In this document: piece by piece, positions 22,564-30,099 of the stretch
Numbering within the stretch: position 1 is the first letter of the stretch
How the letters are laid out: each line of letters starts with the position of its first letter
Source of the DNA: a virus
Virus record (IMG/VR): IMGVR_UViG_3300047174_000108
Span: 1-43,774 of that record
Strand: one strand, 5' to 3'
Length of the DNA stretch: 43,774 bases
Program-made: the position numbers and the translations under genes
The notes under the pieces: model-generated
Database searches by the model: none
What the model was told of the DNA's origin: nothing
The model's input: the letters and a program-made list of their open reading frames with translations, nothing else

Positions 22564-23891
22564 ACCTTTTCCCTTATCAGCACGAAGGCGCGGCGTTCCT
22601 GGCGGGAAAACGCTTGGCCTGCCTTTACGATGATATGGGCGTCGGGAAGAGCGCCCAGGCCATCGGCGCTTTGGATGCCGCAAAAATCAGGCGGGCGATC
22701 ATTGTCTGCCCGGCGAGCGTGCGGGAGGTATGGCGGGGCGAGTTTCGCAAGTTCGGCCGCCTGCCGCGGAAAATCCTCAAGGCCAAGAAGATTGATGATC
22801 TCGACCTATGGCTGAAGGACAAGGTGGACGTCCTGCTAGTCTCTTATGAGATGGCGGTGAAGTGGGCGCCGCGTTTGAGCGGCGACGTCATCGAGGCGCT
22901 GATCTTCGACGAGTCGCATTACATGATGAACGACGGCTCGCAGCGCACGGTCGCCCTCTTGGGGCCGAACTGCGACGGCAAGGGCGGGCTGGCCTATTGG
23001 GCGGCCAAGGTATGGTTCTTGACAGGAACACCTATGCCGAACGACCCCTTGGACATTTGGCCGATGCTGCGCTTCACCGGCGCCACGCTGCTGGACAAGT
23101 CTAAGTTCAAGTCGCGCTATTTCACGAGCCGGAATGGATCGTACGCCAGCCGCCAGACGCCGCGGGAAGAGATGGTTCCCGAGCTACGCCAGGTCATCAG
23201 GAGCGTGTCCCTGCGGCGCACGAAGGAGCAGGCCGGCTTGCAGCTGCCGCCGATCTTCCTGACCACCCAGACCGTGGACGGCGACACCGCCGAGATCAGG
23301 GCGCTTCTGAGCGAGCATCCTGGCATGGAGCAGGCGGTGCTAGACGCGGTGGAGAAGGGCGGCCTGTCGTTCCTGGACGCCCAGCATATCGCAACCCTTC
23401 GCCGCCTGGTCGGCGAGGCGAAGGCCCCTGCCTTTGTGGAGCTGTTGAAAGAGGAGCTGGACAATGGGCTCGAAAAGGTGGTGGTCTTCGGCATTCACAA
23501 AAGAGCCCTCTCTGTCATTTCAGACGCTCTTGGGAATGCACGCATTGACCATGTACGGCTTGACGGGAATACCAACGAAAAGATGCGCGGATCTGGCGTT
23601 GAAAGATTTCAGCGAGACGATGCTTGCAGAGTGTTTCTCGGAAATATCAGAGCCGCCGGAACCGGACTCACGCTTACGGCTGCCTCTGACTTAATCATGT
23701 TTGAGAGCGACTGGTCACCCGGAACCAACGCCCAGGCGATCATGCGCGTGCATCGTGTTGGCCAAACGGAGACGGTGCGCGCTAGGTTCATCTCCCTGGC
23801 CAATTCGATCGACGAGCGCGTCACGGACACCGTGGCGCGCAAGACCGCCGCCATCGGGAAGATCGGTTTCGAGATGGCGGCCATCGCATAA
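22554..23891 (+). CDS. SNF2-like DNA helicase
   Basis: 445 residues from GTG 22554. SF2 motifs: LFPYQHEGAAFL (Q-like), DDMGVGKSAQAIGAL (motif I, Lys at 32), VCPASVREVW (Ia), IFDESH (II, Asp119), FLTGTPMPN (III). In the second lobe, VVVFGIHKRAL (IV), RVFLGNIRAAGTGLTLTAAS (V), and IMRVHRVGQTETVRARFI (VI, Arg fingers). This is the short phage SNF2 form, without extra domains. It likely unwinds or remodels DNA at replication or recombination forks, next to RusA and the methyltransferase. Confidence 0.9.
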   Translation: MPLDLFPYQHEGAAFLAGKRLACLYDDMGVGKSAQAIGALDAAKIRRAIIVCPASVREVWRGEFRKFGRLPRKILKAKKIDDLDLWLKDKVDVLLVSYEMAVKWAPRLSGDVIEALIFDESHYMMNDGSQRTVALLGPNCDGKGGLAYWAAKVWFLTGTPMPNDPLDIWPMLRFTGATLLDKSKFKSRYFTSRNGSYASRQTPREEMVPELRQVIRSVSLRRTKEQAGLQLPPIFLTTQTVDGDTAEIRALLSEHPGMEQAVLDAVEKGGLSFLDAQHIATLRRLVGEAKAPAFVELLKEELDNGLEKVVVFGIHKRALSVISDALGNARIDHVRLDGNTNEKMRGSGVERFQRDDACRVFLGNIRAAGTGLTLTAASDLIMFESDWSPGTNAQAIMRVHRVGQTETVRARFISLANSIDERVTDTVARKTAAIGKIGFEMAAIA

Positions 23892-23897
23892 GAGCGC

Positions 23898-23927
23898 TTG
23901 ACGGCGACGCTGAACACTGTTTAACAT
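23898..23927 (+). promoter_or_regulatory. promoter for replication operon
   Basis: TTGACG (23898-23903), 18-base spacer, TAACAT (23922-23927), within GTTTAACATTCTAA. Same architecture as the RusA promoter. A start near 23935 would leave a short leader with AGGAGG before GTG 23955. Confidence 0.68.
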
Positions 23928-23954
23928 TCTAAACTCTAATCACAGGAGGCCCGC

Positions 23955-24428
23955 GTGGCTAAATTCACGCTGACGATCGAGACCGACGACGCCTATGAGC
24001 TGGCGAACCTGACGGCGGCCCTGGCCGACGAAGCGGGAGAGGTTGCGGCGCCCGCCGACCGCCCTACACCGTCGGCGGACAAGCCCAAGCGCGGCCGACC
24101 CAGCAAGGCGTCTGCCAGCGCTGTGGAGCAGACTGGCGTCGTGGAGAGCCCTGTCGAGAAGCTAGCCCAGCCTTCCCCTTCGACGACTGCATCCCCTTTT
24201 GATTTGAACGTGAAACAGGGCGCCGCGGTCGAGGCTATCAAGGATCCAGGTGCGGCCAAGCTGACCCTGGCCGATGCCAAGAGCGCACTGAACGATCTCA
24301 TCAGCGCTACGGACACCGGGCGGGCGTTGGAGGTGATGAAAGCCATGGGTTTCGAGCGTATCTCCGCGTGCCCTGAGGACAAATACGGCGCCTTCGTCGC
24401 CAAGGTCCAAGAGATCCTAGGGAAATGA
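23955..24428 (+). CDS. hypothetical replication-region protein with AT-hook-like motif
   Basis: 157 residues from GTG 23955, 6 bases after AGGAGGCCC. An N-terminal beta/helix segment (KFTLTIETDDAYELANLTAAL) leads to a Pro-rich linker with KPKRGRPSKA, an AT-hook-type minor groove binder, near residue 45. The C-terminal domain (TLADAKSALNDLISATDTGRALEVMKAMGFERIS) is helical. Probably DNA-associated; it opens the operon of nuclease, SSB and polymerase. Family name not known to me. Confidence 0.7.
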   Translation: MAKFTLTIETDDAYELANLTAALADEAGEVAAPADRPTPSADKPKRGRPSKASASAVEQTGVVESPVEKLAQPSPSTTASPFDLNVKQGAAVEAIKDPGAAKLTLADAKSALNDLISATDTGRALEVMKAMGFERISACPEDKYGAFVAKVQEILGK

Positions 24429-24601
24429 CCGATGAACCCTGCCCTCGGTGCGGCTTTGTGCTGCGGCGCTCTCCTGTGCCTGAGCAGGGTTCAGCCTTTG
24501 CTGCCGAAGCCGCAGCCAAGCAAGAAGCTTACGCCGCCCATCGCAAGGCGTTCCGCGAGGCGAATCCCCTGCGCACAAGAGACGATATGGAGCAAAAGTG
24601 A
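24425..24601 (+). CDS. 58-residue zinc-knuckle protein
   Basis: ATG 24425 overlaps the upstream stop (ATGA); stop 24601. N-terminal EPCPRCGFVLRR is a C-x2-C knuckle; the rest is an Ala/Lys-rich helix ending in DDMEQK. Overlaps the next gene (TGATG). Function unknown. Confidence 0.6.
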   Translation: MTDEPCPRCGFVLRRSPVPEQGSAFAAEAAAKQEAYAAHRKAFREANPLRTRDDMEQK

Positions 24602-24834
24602 TGCTGCCTCCCCGGTACAAACGGAAGATCATCATAGAAGCCTATTCGTATGTGCCCCTGACGCCCAAACTCGTGTCCGGGATGATACAAGGGTTCCGGT
24701 CGTCGATTCTCCAGGCGAGCTTGGAAAGCCCGCTGCGGGATGTGTCGCTGAACCTTTTCGACGTAGAGACGCAGGAGGAGCTACCCGACGATTTCAATCC
24801 AAAAGAGATGTTTCCGAACTGGGGACGGAAATGA
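24601..24834 (+). CDS. small replication-region protein
   Basis: 77 residues from ATG 24601 (alternative GTG one codon upstream). Sequence: basic start LPPRYKRKIIIEAYSYVP, then SGMIQGFRSSILQASLESPLRD, then an acidic end QEELPDDFNPKEMFPNWG. No known domain. Coupled on both sides by overlapping start/stop codons. Confidence 0.62.
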   Translation: MLPPRYKRKIIIEAYSYVPLTPKLVSGMIQGFRSSILQASLESPLRDVSLNLFDVETQEELPDDFNPKEMFPNWGRK

Positions 24835-26093
24835 CAACCAAGCCTCTTCATTCCGAGTTCGGAGGCTCGATCGCCTCTCGCTTCATCAACTGTCCGGGCT
24901 CGACGGCGCTGAACCGCATGGTTCCGCCGATGCCCGAAAGCCCCTATGCCGCGGAAGGGACCCTGGCTCACGAGCTGGCCGCACAGTGTCTGCGCGAGGG
25001 CGTCCGGACCGCCAACGATTTCATCGGCCGCCCGGCGCCGGCGGATCGGCCCGCCATAACCCGCGAGATGACAGACGCCGTTGACGAGTATCTTGACTAC
25101 GTGTTCGGCGTGATCGACGCCCACCCTGACGCGGAATATGTGGTCGAGCACGGCTTCGAGATACCCATCGCCGCGGCGGAGCCCGGCGAGGTGTACGGCA
25201 CGGTCGATTGCCGCATCTACATCCCGTCGCTCAAGAAGCTCATCATCGTGGACTATAAGCACGGTATCGGCGTGAACGTGGACGCCAGCGACAACGCCCA
25301 GGGCAAGTTCTACGCCGTGGGCTCGGCCTTCGCGGAGAAGGTGCCGATAGCCGAAGTCGAGGTGGTGATCGTCCAGCCGCGCGACTGGCGCAATCAATAC
25401 AGTGAGACGTCGGTGCGCTCCTGGACCATGGACACATCGGACTTGCTGGAGTTCAAGGGCGTCTTGGAAGATGCCGTTCGCCTCAACAAGTCCTTCATAG
25501 GCGCCTCTGTTGGGTTGCAAAGCTCGGATAGCGCCTTCAAGCGCGGCCCTTGGTGCAGCTTCTGCGATGCCGCCGCCATCTGCCCCGCTGCCGAATTGCC
25601 TTTCGCAGGAGAGCTTGATTTGCCTGGTCGATCCATCGTGGGCGTGACGCCCGCTACTCTGCCCGATCCCAAAGAGATGGACGTCGAAAAGCTGGCGCGC
25701 GTCCTGGAGGCCGGCGAGGTGCTCCAGGAGTGGCTGAGCCAAGTCCATCAGCGCGTAGAGGCCATCCTGCTGGAGGGCGGCAAGGTGCCCGGTTGGAAGG
25801 TGGTTGACAAGCAGGCCCGCGCCAAGATCACCGGCGAGCCTGCGGACATCGTCTCCTACGTCGATATGGTGTTCGACATTCCGCGCGAGAAGGTGATGAT
25901 CGAGAAGCTCGCCACGCTGACGGAGATCGACAAGGTCCTGAAAGCGGCCGGCGCGACCAAGAAGCAGATCGACGACTTCCGCCTGAAGTTTACGATCAAG
26001 GAAAGCAGCGGGCGAACCATCGCCCGAGCCAGCGACAAGCGGGAGGCGGTAGACGCCGTCGCGACGGACTTCTCGTCCGTTCTCCTGACCTAA
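24831..26093 (+). CDS. DUF2800 nuclease, RecB/Cas4-like
   Basis: 420 residues from ATG 24831, overlapping the previous stop (ATGA). PD-(D/E)XK layout: EGTLAHELAAQCLREG (motif with His), GEVYGTVDCRIYIPSLKKLIIVDYKHG (catalytic Asp, Asp-x-Lys), QGKFYAVGSAF, and a Cys cluster PWCSFCDAAAICPA suited to an iron-sulfur cluster, as in Cas4 and AddB. The C-terminal part (residues 280-420) is a helical domain with KEMDVEKLARVLEAGEVLQEW. Likely 5'-3' exonuclease that works with the adjacent DUF2815 SSB in recombination. Confidence 0.85.
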   Translation: MTTKPLHSEFGGSIASRFINCPGSTALNRMVPPMPESPYAAEGTLAHELAAQCLREGVRTANDFIGRPAPADRPAITREMTDAVDEYLDYVFGVIDAHPDAEYVVEHGFEIPIAAAEPGEVYGTVDCRIYIPSLKKLIIVDYKHGIGVNVDASDNAQGKFYAVGSAFAEKVPIAEVEVVIVQPRDWRNQYSETSVRSWTMDTSDLLEFKGVLEDAVRLNKSFIGASVGLQSSDSAFKRGPWCSFCDAAAICPAAELPFAGELDLPGRSIVGVTPATLPDPKEMDVEKLARVLEAGEVLQEWLSQVHQRVEAILLEGGKVPGWKVVDKQARAKITGEPADIVSYVDMVFDIPREKVMIEKLATLTEIDKVLKAAGATKKQIDDFRLKFTIKESSGRTIARASDKREAVDAVATDFSSVLLT

Positions 26094-26111
26094 CCGAGGA
26101 TACCGAGACCG

Positions 26112-26795
26112 ATGACCGCATCCACCAAAATGACCGCCGATTGGGTTCGACGGACGATCACCGACAACCCTTGCCGCAAACTCGAAGGCGGCAATATCCT
26201 GACCTGTCCCGTCCGCCTGGGCTTCCCGCACTTGGAGAAGCCTCAGAAAGCGATGGAGGAGGGCAAGGCGGACAAGTACTCCACCGTGCTGCTGTTTCAG
26301 CCCGGCTCCGACATATCGTTGATCAAGACCGCGATGGGCGAGGTCGGCGCGGAGAAGTGGGGCGACAAGCTGGCCGCCTACGCCCAGGGCGCCAACTTCC
26401 ACAACCCGATCCAGGACCAAGCGCTCAAGTCGCAGTACGATGGCTTCGTGGCGGGCCTGCCGATGATCACGGCGAACGGCGAGCGCAAGCCGCCAGTAGT
26501 GATGCAGAACCTCGCCCCATACACTGGCCGCATCTACCCAGGCCTTTGGGCGATCTGTGTGGTTCGCCCGTTTACGTTCGAGACCAAGAACAATCAAGGG
26601 GCAGTGCTGAAGCGCGGCCTGGGTTTTGGCCTGCAGAGCGTGATGATCATCGCCGATGACGAGGAGTGGGGCGGCGGGTCGGTCGATCCGCACACCGCCT
26701 TCGCCGGGGTGAAGCTCGAAGCCAACGTCAACCCCTCGGCGATGTTCGAGGGCGCGGCTGCGGCTGCGGCGCCCAAAGCTTCGGACCTGTTCTGA
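26112..26795 (+). CDS. ssb: DUF2815 single-stranded DNA-binding protein
   Basis: 227 residues. Features of the phage DUF2815 SSB family: N-terminal beta strands (RLGFPHLEKPQKAMEEGKADKY), YTGRIYPGLWAICVVRPFTFE, and GLGFGLQSVMIIADDEEWGG. It ends in an Ala-rich linker and ASDLF, an acidic-aromatic tip like the protein-docking tail of bacterial SSB. Coats single-stranded DNA for the polymerase encoded next, which starts inside its stop codon (TGATG). Confidence 0.85.
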   Translation: MTASTKMTADWVRRTITDNPCRKLEGGNILTCPVRLGFPHLEKPQKAMEEGKADKYSTVLLFQPGSDISLIKTAMGEVGAEKWGDKLAAYAQGANFHNPIQDQALKSQYDGFVAGLPMITANGERKPPVVMQNLAPYTGRIYPGLWAICVVRPFTFETKNNQGAVLKRGLGFGLQSVMIIADDEEWGGGSVDPHTAFAGVKLEANVNPSAMFEGAAAAAAPKASDLF

Positions 26796-29653
26796 TGCGT
26801 AGAGCCCACCTTGATTTCGAGACTCGTGCTGTGGTCGACATCAAGGTGGGCCAGCATCGATATGCCGAGGACGAGAATACCGGCATCTGGTGCGCCGCTT
26901 ATCAATTCGATGACGAGCCGGTTCGGCACTGGCGCCTCAATTTTGAGCCTCCTTATGACCTCCGTTGCCATGTTCAAGACGATCTTCCAGTTGTTTCTCA
27001 CAACGCTGGGTTCGAGCGCGCCATCTGGAACGCCAAGTTTCCCGCTTGGCCTCTGAAGATTGAGCAGCAGTCCTGCACCATGGCCAGAGCGGTCTCCATG
27101 GGGCTCCCGGCGTCGTTGGAAGCCCTGGCCGTGGCGCTCCGCACCAACGTGACCAAGGATAAGGAAGGCCGCGCGCTGATGATGCGCATGTGCCGCCCTA
27201 AGAAAATCCACGAAGACGGCACGATCGAGTGGCATGACACCAAAGACCTGCCTCGCCTTGTCGAATACTGCGTCCAGGACGTCCGCACCGAGGCGGCCAT
27301 CGACAAGCTTCTGCCCGAGCTGACGCCCGAGGAGCGCAAGGTCTGGGAGCTGGACCAGCACATCAATGACCGCGGCGTTCAGATCGATGTGCCGATGGTC
27401 ACGGCGGCCACGGCTTGCGCCAAGGAGCTGTTGAAGCGCGCCAACAAGAAGATATGGCTCCTGACCGACGGCTATGTGAAGAGGGTCACTGAGGCGGCCA
27501 AAATCTGCGAGTGGATCCGGTCGCGCGGCATCCCGTGCGAGAGTATCGCCGAGGGCGAGCATGAAGGCCTGATCGTCTGCGCCGACATGTTCGACGACCC
27601 TGTGATCGAAGAGGTGATCCGCCTGCGCGCCGCCAGCGCCAAGGCCTTCAAGTTCCCGGCCATGCTGAACGCTAAGTGCAAGGACGGCCGGGTGCGCGAC
27701 TCGCTTAAGTACGGCGCCACCGTCCAGGGTCGCTGGGCGGGGTCTGGCGTTCAATTCCACAACATGAAGAGGGTTGATACCGATGCGGATGCTAACGACG
27801 TTGGCCTGGCTGTGGATATCGTGCGTAATAGCGATATTCGCGATATCGCTCGTACCGTTGACCGTCTCGAAGCCCTCTTCGACTCGCCCCTCGAAACCCT
27901 ATCTCTCTGCACCCGCGCCAGCGTCATCGCCGCGCCGGGCCATAGGCTCCTAGGCGGCGACTTCTCCAACATCGAGGGGCGGCTGAACGCTTGGTTCGCC
28001 GGGGAAGCCTGGAAGCTAGACGCCTTTCGTGCCTACGACGCAGGGACAGGACCGGACCTGTACAAAGTCACTGCCGGTCGGATCATCGGCTGCGGCCCGG
28101 ATCAGGTGACCAAGGCCCAGCGGCAAGAGCAAGGCAAGGTTCCTGAACTCGCTTGCATGGGCCGTGATACCCGCGTTTTGACAGACCAAGGCATAAAGGC
28201 TATCACGGATGTCGAGTTGAGTGATCTTTTATGGGACGGTGAAGAATGGGTGTCTCACGGCGGCCTTATAGATCGCGGAAAGAAGCCGGTCATGATGCTG
28301 TCCGGCGTATTGATGACCCCGGACCATCAGGTGCTTTGCGGCGGTCAGTGGCAACAGGCCCGGACGGTCGCTTTCAACCCCGGCTGGCGCGCCCGAGCCC
28401 AGGCGACAGGTTTGGACAGCTTGTTGTCACTGCACATGTGGAGACACCTTCGGGCGGTCTTAAAGCAATCCTGGTCGTATGTGACTGCGGATCAGGACCC
28501 TACGAAGTCAATATATCCAATCTCAGAAGCGGACGAAGCACACGTTGCAATACATGCGCAAAGTGCGCTTCGGGATCGACTACAAAGCAGTGGTCCGGAT
28601 ACGCAGGAGTGGTCCCAGACGATTCGCATAGACGCCGCCTCTGCAACCGAATATCCGCCTGTTACAATCGCTGCCATAACCCTAAGGACGCTGGCTATCC
28701 AAATTATGGAGGCCGGGGTATTCATGTTTACGAGCCTTGGCGGAGCGATCGAGCAGCTTTTCTCCGCTACTTGGTCAGCCTTGAAGGCTGGGACGATGCC
28801 GCTCTTGAATTGGACCGAAGGGACGTGGATAAAGGCTACGAGCCCGGCAACCTCCGCTTCGTCTCTCACGCGCGCAATCAGGCGAACCGCCGAAAAATTG
28901 GCGTTTTACAAGCCCGGATCACAGAGCTTGAGGCGCGTCTACGACATTGCAGATGCGGGGCCGCGCAACCGCTTCACAATTATCACAGATGACGGCCCAC
29001 TAATAGTTCACAACTGCGGCTACCAGGGGGCCGCAGGCGCCTTCCGAAAAATGGGCGCCAAATACGGCGTGCGGCTGACTGACGAGATCGTCAAGCGCAT
29101 CGTCGCCCAGTGGCGCGGCGAGAACCCTAAAATCGTAGAGTCCTGGCGCATCCTGCAGGACGCCGCGATCGAAGCCGTCAGCGCTCAGGGCTGCGTTGTT
29201 TCGTGCCTGGACGGCAAGGTTGCCTACGTCTCCAACGGCGACTTTCTGTTCTGCCGCCTACCCAGCGGGCGGGTCATCTCCTACGCCTCGCCCAGCGTCG
29301 CCTGGAAAACGAAAGTGGTGGTCATTGATGGCGACGAAATCGAGTTCAACCGGCGCACCGTTTCTTTCTGGGGGATGCAGAAAGGCTGGCGACAGATCGA
29401 CCTCTACGGAGGGATGCAGTGCGCCCACGTCGTATCTGGCGCCGCACGCGACGTGCTCGTTTCCGCTATGTTTAGGCTGGAGCGAGCCGGGTACCCTCTC
29501 GTGCTCACCGTCCATGATGAGTGCCTATCCGAAGCTCCCATTGGCTTTGGAAGCGCCGACGAGTACCGCGAAATCCTGATGGAAAAGGACTCTTGGTTCG
29601 CCGAGGTGCCGATCGCCGCCACAGCCTGGGAAGGACCGCGCTATGTCAAATAA
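26795..29653 (+). CDS. family A DNA polymerase with an in-frame intein
   Basis: 952 residues from ATG 26795, which overlaps the SSB stop. Proofreading exonuclease: HLDFET (Asp7, Glu9), SHNAGFERAIW, YCVQDVRTEAA. Polymerase motif A is GGDFSNIEGRLNAW (Asp389). Motif B is GKVPELA-CGYQGAAGAF, interrupted exactly before Cys by a 287-residue intein (residues 454-740). Motif C is TVHDECLSEAP (907-909). The extein is about 665 residues, normal for short phage family A polymerases. Activity requires splicing, because the intein splits the nucleotide-binding helix. An upstream reading-frame extension to 26666 is only a shadow of the SSB gene. Confidence 0.92.
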   Translation: MRRAHLDFETRAVVDIKVGQHRYAEDENTGIWCAAYQFDDEPVRHWRLNFEPPYDLRCHVQDDLPVVSHNAGFERAIWNAKFPAWPLKIEQQSCTMARAVSMGLPASLEALAVALRTNVTKDKEGRALMMRMCRPKKIHEDGTIEWHDTKDLPRLVEYCVQDVRTEAAIDKLLPELTPEERKVWELDQHINDRGVQIDVPMVTAATACAKELLKRANKKIWLLTDGYVKRVTEAAKICEWIRSRGIPCESIAEGEHEGLIVCADMFDDPVIEEVIRLRAASAKAFKFPAMLNAKCKDGRVRDSLKYGATVQGRWAGSGVQFHNMKRVDTDADANDVGLAVDIVRNSDIRDIARTVDRLEALFDSPLETLSLCTRASVIAAPGHRLLGGDFSNIEGRLNAWFAGEAWKLDAFRAYDAGTGPDLYKVTAGRIIGCGPDQVTKAQRQEQGKVPELACMGRDTRVLTDQGIKAITDVELSDLLWDGEEWVSHGGLIDRGKKPVMMLSGVLMTPDHQVLCGGQWQQARTVAFNPGWRARAQATGLDSLLSLHMWRHLRAVLKQSWSYVTADQDPTKSIYPISEADEAHVAIHAQSALRDRLQSSGPDTQEWSQTIRIDAASATEYPPVTIAAITLRTLAIQIMEAGVFMFTSLGGAIEQLFSATWSALKAGTMPLLNWTEGTWIKATSPATSASSLTRAIRRTAEKLAFYKPGSQSLRRVYDIADAGPRNRFTIITDDGPLIVHNCGYQGAAGAFRKMGAKYGVRLTDEIVKRIVAQWRGENPKIVESWRILQDAAIEAVSAQGCVVSCLDGKVAYVSNGDFLFCRLPSGRVISYASPSVAWKTKVVVIDGDEIEFNRRTVSFWGMQKGWRQIDLYGGMQCAHVVSGAARDVLVSAMFRLERAGYPLVLTVHDECLSEAPIGFGSADEYREILMEKDSWFAEVPIAATAWEGPRYVK
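28154..29014 (+). other. intein (Hint domain) in DNA polymerase
   Basis: Starts at Cys454 (CMGRDTRVLTDQGIKAI, block A), has block B LMTPDHQVL (T-x-x-H), and ends RVYDIADAGPRNRFT (block F) and GPLIVHN before Cys741 (block G, then the +1 Cys). All catalytic features for protein splicing are present: Cys1, block B His, penultimate His, terminal Asn, +1 Cys. Between about residues 80 and 260 of the intein the in-frame sequence is low-information and matches nothing I know; a different frame there encodes an HNH endonuclease. Confidence 0.92.
28246..28992 (+). CDS. HNH endonuclease in alternate frame inside the intein
   Basis: Frame differs from the polymerase. From about residue 51: SPGDRFGQLVVTAHVE, CDCG...RCNTCAKC (zinc ribbon), RLCNRISACYNRCHNPKDAG, YPNYGGRGIHVYEPW, LELDRRDVDKGYEPGNLRF and ARNQANRR, which is the complete signature of free-standing phage HNH genes; the C-terminus ends in the usual LQARITELEARLRH coil. 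The first 50 residues from ATG 28246 are a shadow of Hint-N, so the real start may be TTG 28336, GTG 28348 or a frameshift from the polymerase frame. The stop lies inside intein block G. Likely the homing enzyme for this intein site. Confidence 0.88.
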   Translation: MGVSRRPYRSRKEAGHDAVRRIDDPGPSGALRRSVATGPDGRFQPRLARPSPGDRFGQLVVTAHVETPSGGLKAILVVCDCGSGPYEVNISNLRSGRSTRCNTCAKCASGSTTKQWSGYAGVVPDDSHRRRLCNRISACYNRCHNPKDAGYPNYGGRGIHVYEPWRSDRAAFLRYLVSLEGWDDAALELDRRDVDKGYEPGNLRFVSHARNQANRRKIGVLQARITELEARLRHCRCGAAQPLHNYHR

Positions 29654-29861
29654 CCTCTACAAAGGTGCAAAAGTGTGGGCCTCCATTCCTAAAAGCAGCA
29701 AATGGATGACTGTAGAAGAAGCTGGGGAAGGCGAAAATAATTGGGTCTGTATAATAGTCGGCATCGATAACGCCGCCTGCACAATTGCAGAAGCCCGAGC
29801 CTTCGCTGCTCATATCATGGATATTGCGAAACGGGTAGAGGACAAGAATGCCGAGTCTTGA
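29643..29861 (+). CDS. small protein overlapping polymerase end
   Basis: 72 residues from ATG 29643, overlapping the polymerase by 11 bases, with GGAAGGA upstream. Contains VWASIPKSSKWMTVEEAG and WVCIIVGIDNAACTIAEARAFAAHIMDIAKR; compact alpha/beta composition. Richer in A and T than neighbours. Function unknown. Confidence 0.62.
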   Translation: MSNNLYKGAKVWASIPKSSKWMTVEEAGEGENNWVCIIVGIDNAACTIAEARAFAAHIMDIAKRVEDKNAES

Positions 29862-30099
29862 TCTCCCGCCCAAGCTCCGTCGGATCTACGACATGATGCC
29901 GTTCGGCCAGGACGTGGCTATAGCCGACATCTTCGACGTGGTGACTGAGGGCCATCTGCCGAGCGACGACCTGCGCTACAAACAGTCCTACCTCGGCTCC
30001 TACATCACCAAGCTAAACCGCCGGCTGAAGAACCACGGGCGCCGCGTCGAGCCAGGGAAGCTGAAGGGCACCTATCGCCTTACGGCCAATGCTCGCTGA
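29848..30099 (+). CDS. small winged-helix-like protein
   Basis: 83 residues from ATG 29848. Layout LPPKLRRIYDMMPFGQDVAIADIFDVV, then SYITKLNRRLKNHGRRVEPGKLKGTYRLT: a helix, a turn, a basic helix and a beta wing ending in YRL. This resembles a winged helix, so DNA binding is plausible. Overlaps the primase gene by 11 bases. Confidence 0.6.
   Translation: MPSLDLPPKLRRIYDMMPFGQDVAIADIFDVVTEGHLPSDDLRYKQSYLGSYITKLNRRLKNHGRRVEPGKLKGTYRLTANAR

Noticed and set aside
24642-26693. 683-residue minus-strand ORF
   Set aside because: Antisense of the DUF2800 nuclease and SSB genes; no motif, and opposite to the early operon.
26594-27760. 388-residue minus-strand ORF
   Set aside because: Antisense of the polymerase exonuclease domain.
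28390-28960. intein HNH as simple sequencing error
   Set aside because: Two separate indels would be required and the polymerase frame would need to stay open for about 190 codons by chance; possible, but I see no homopolymer at either edge that makes it likely. Kept as an alternative to test.
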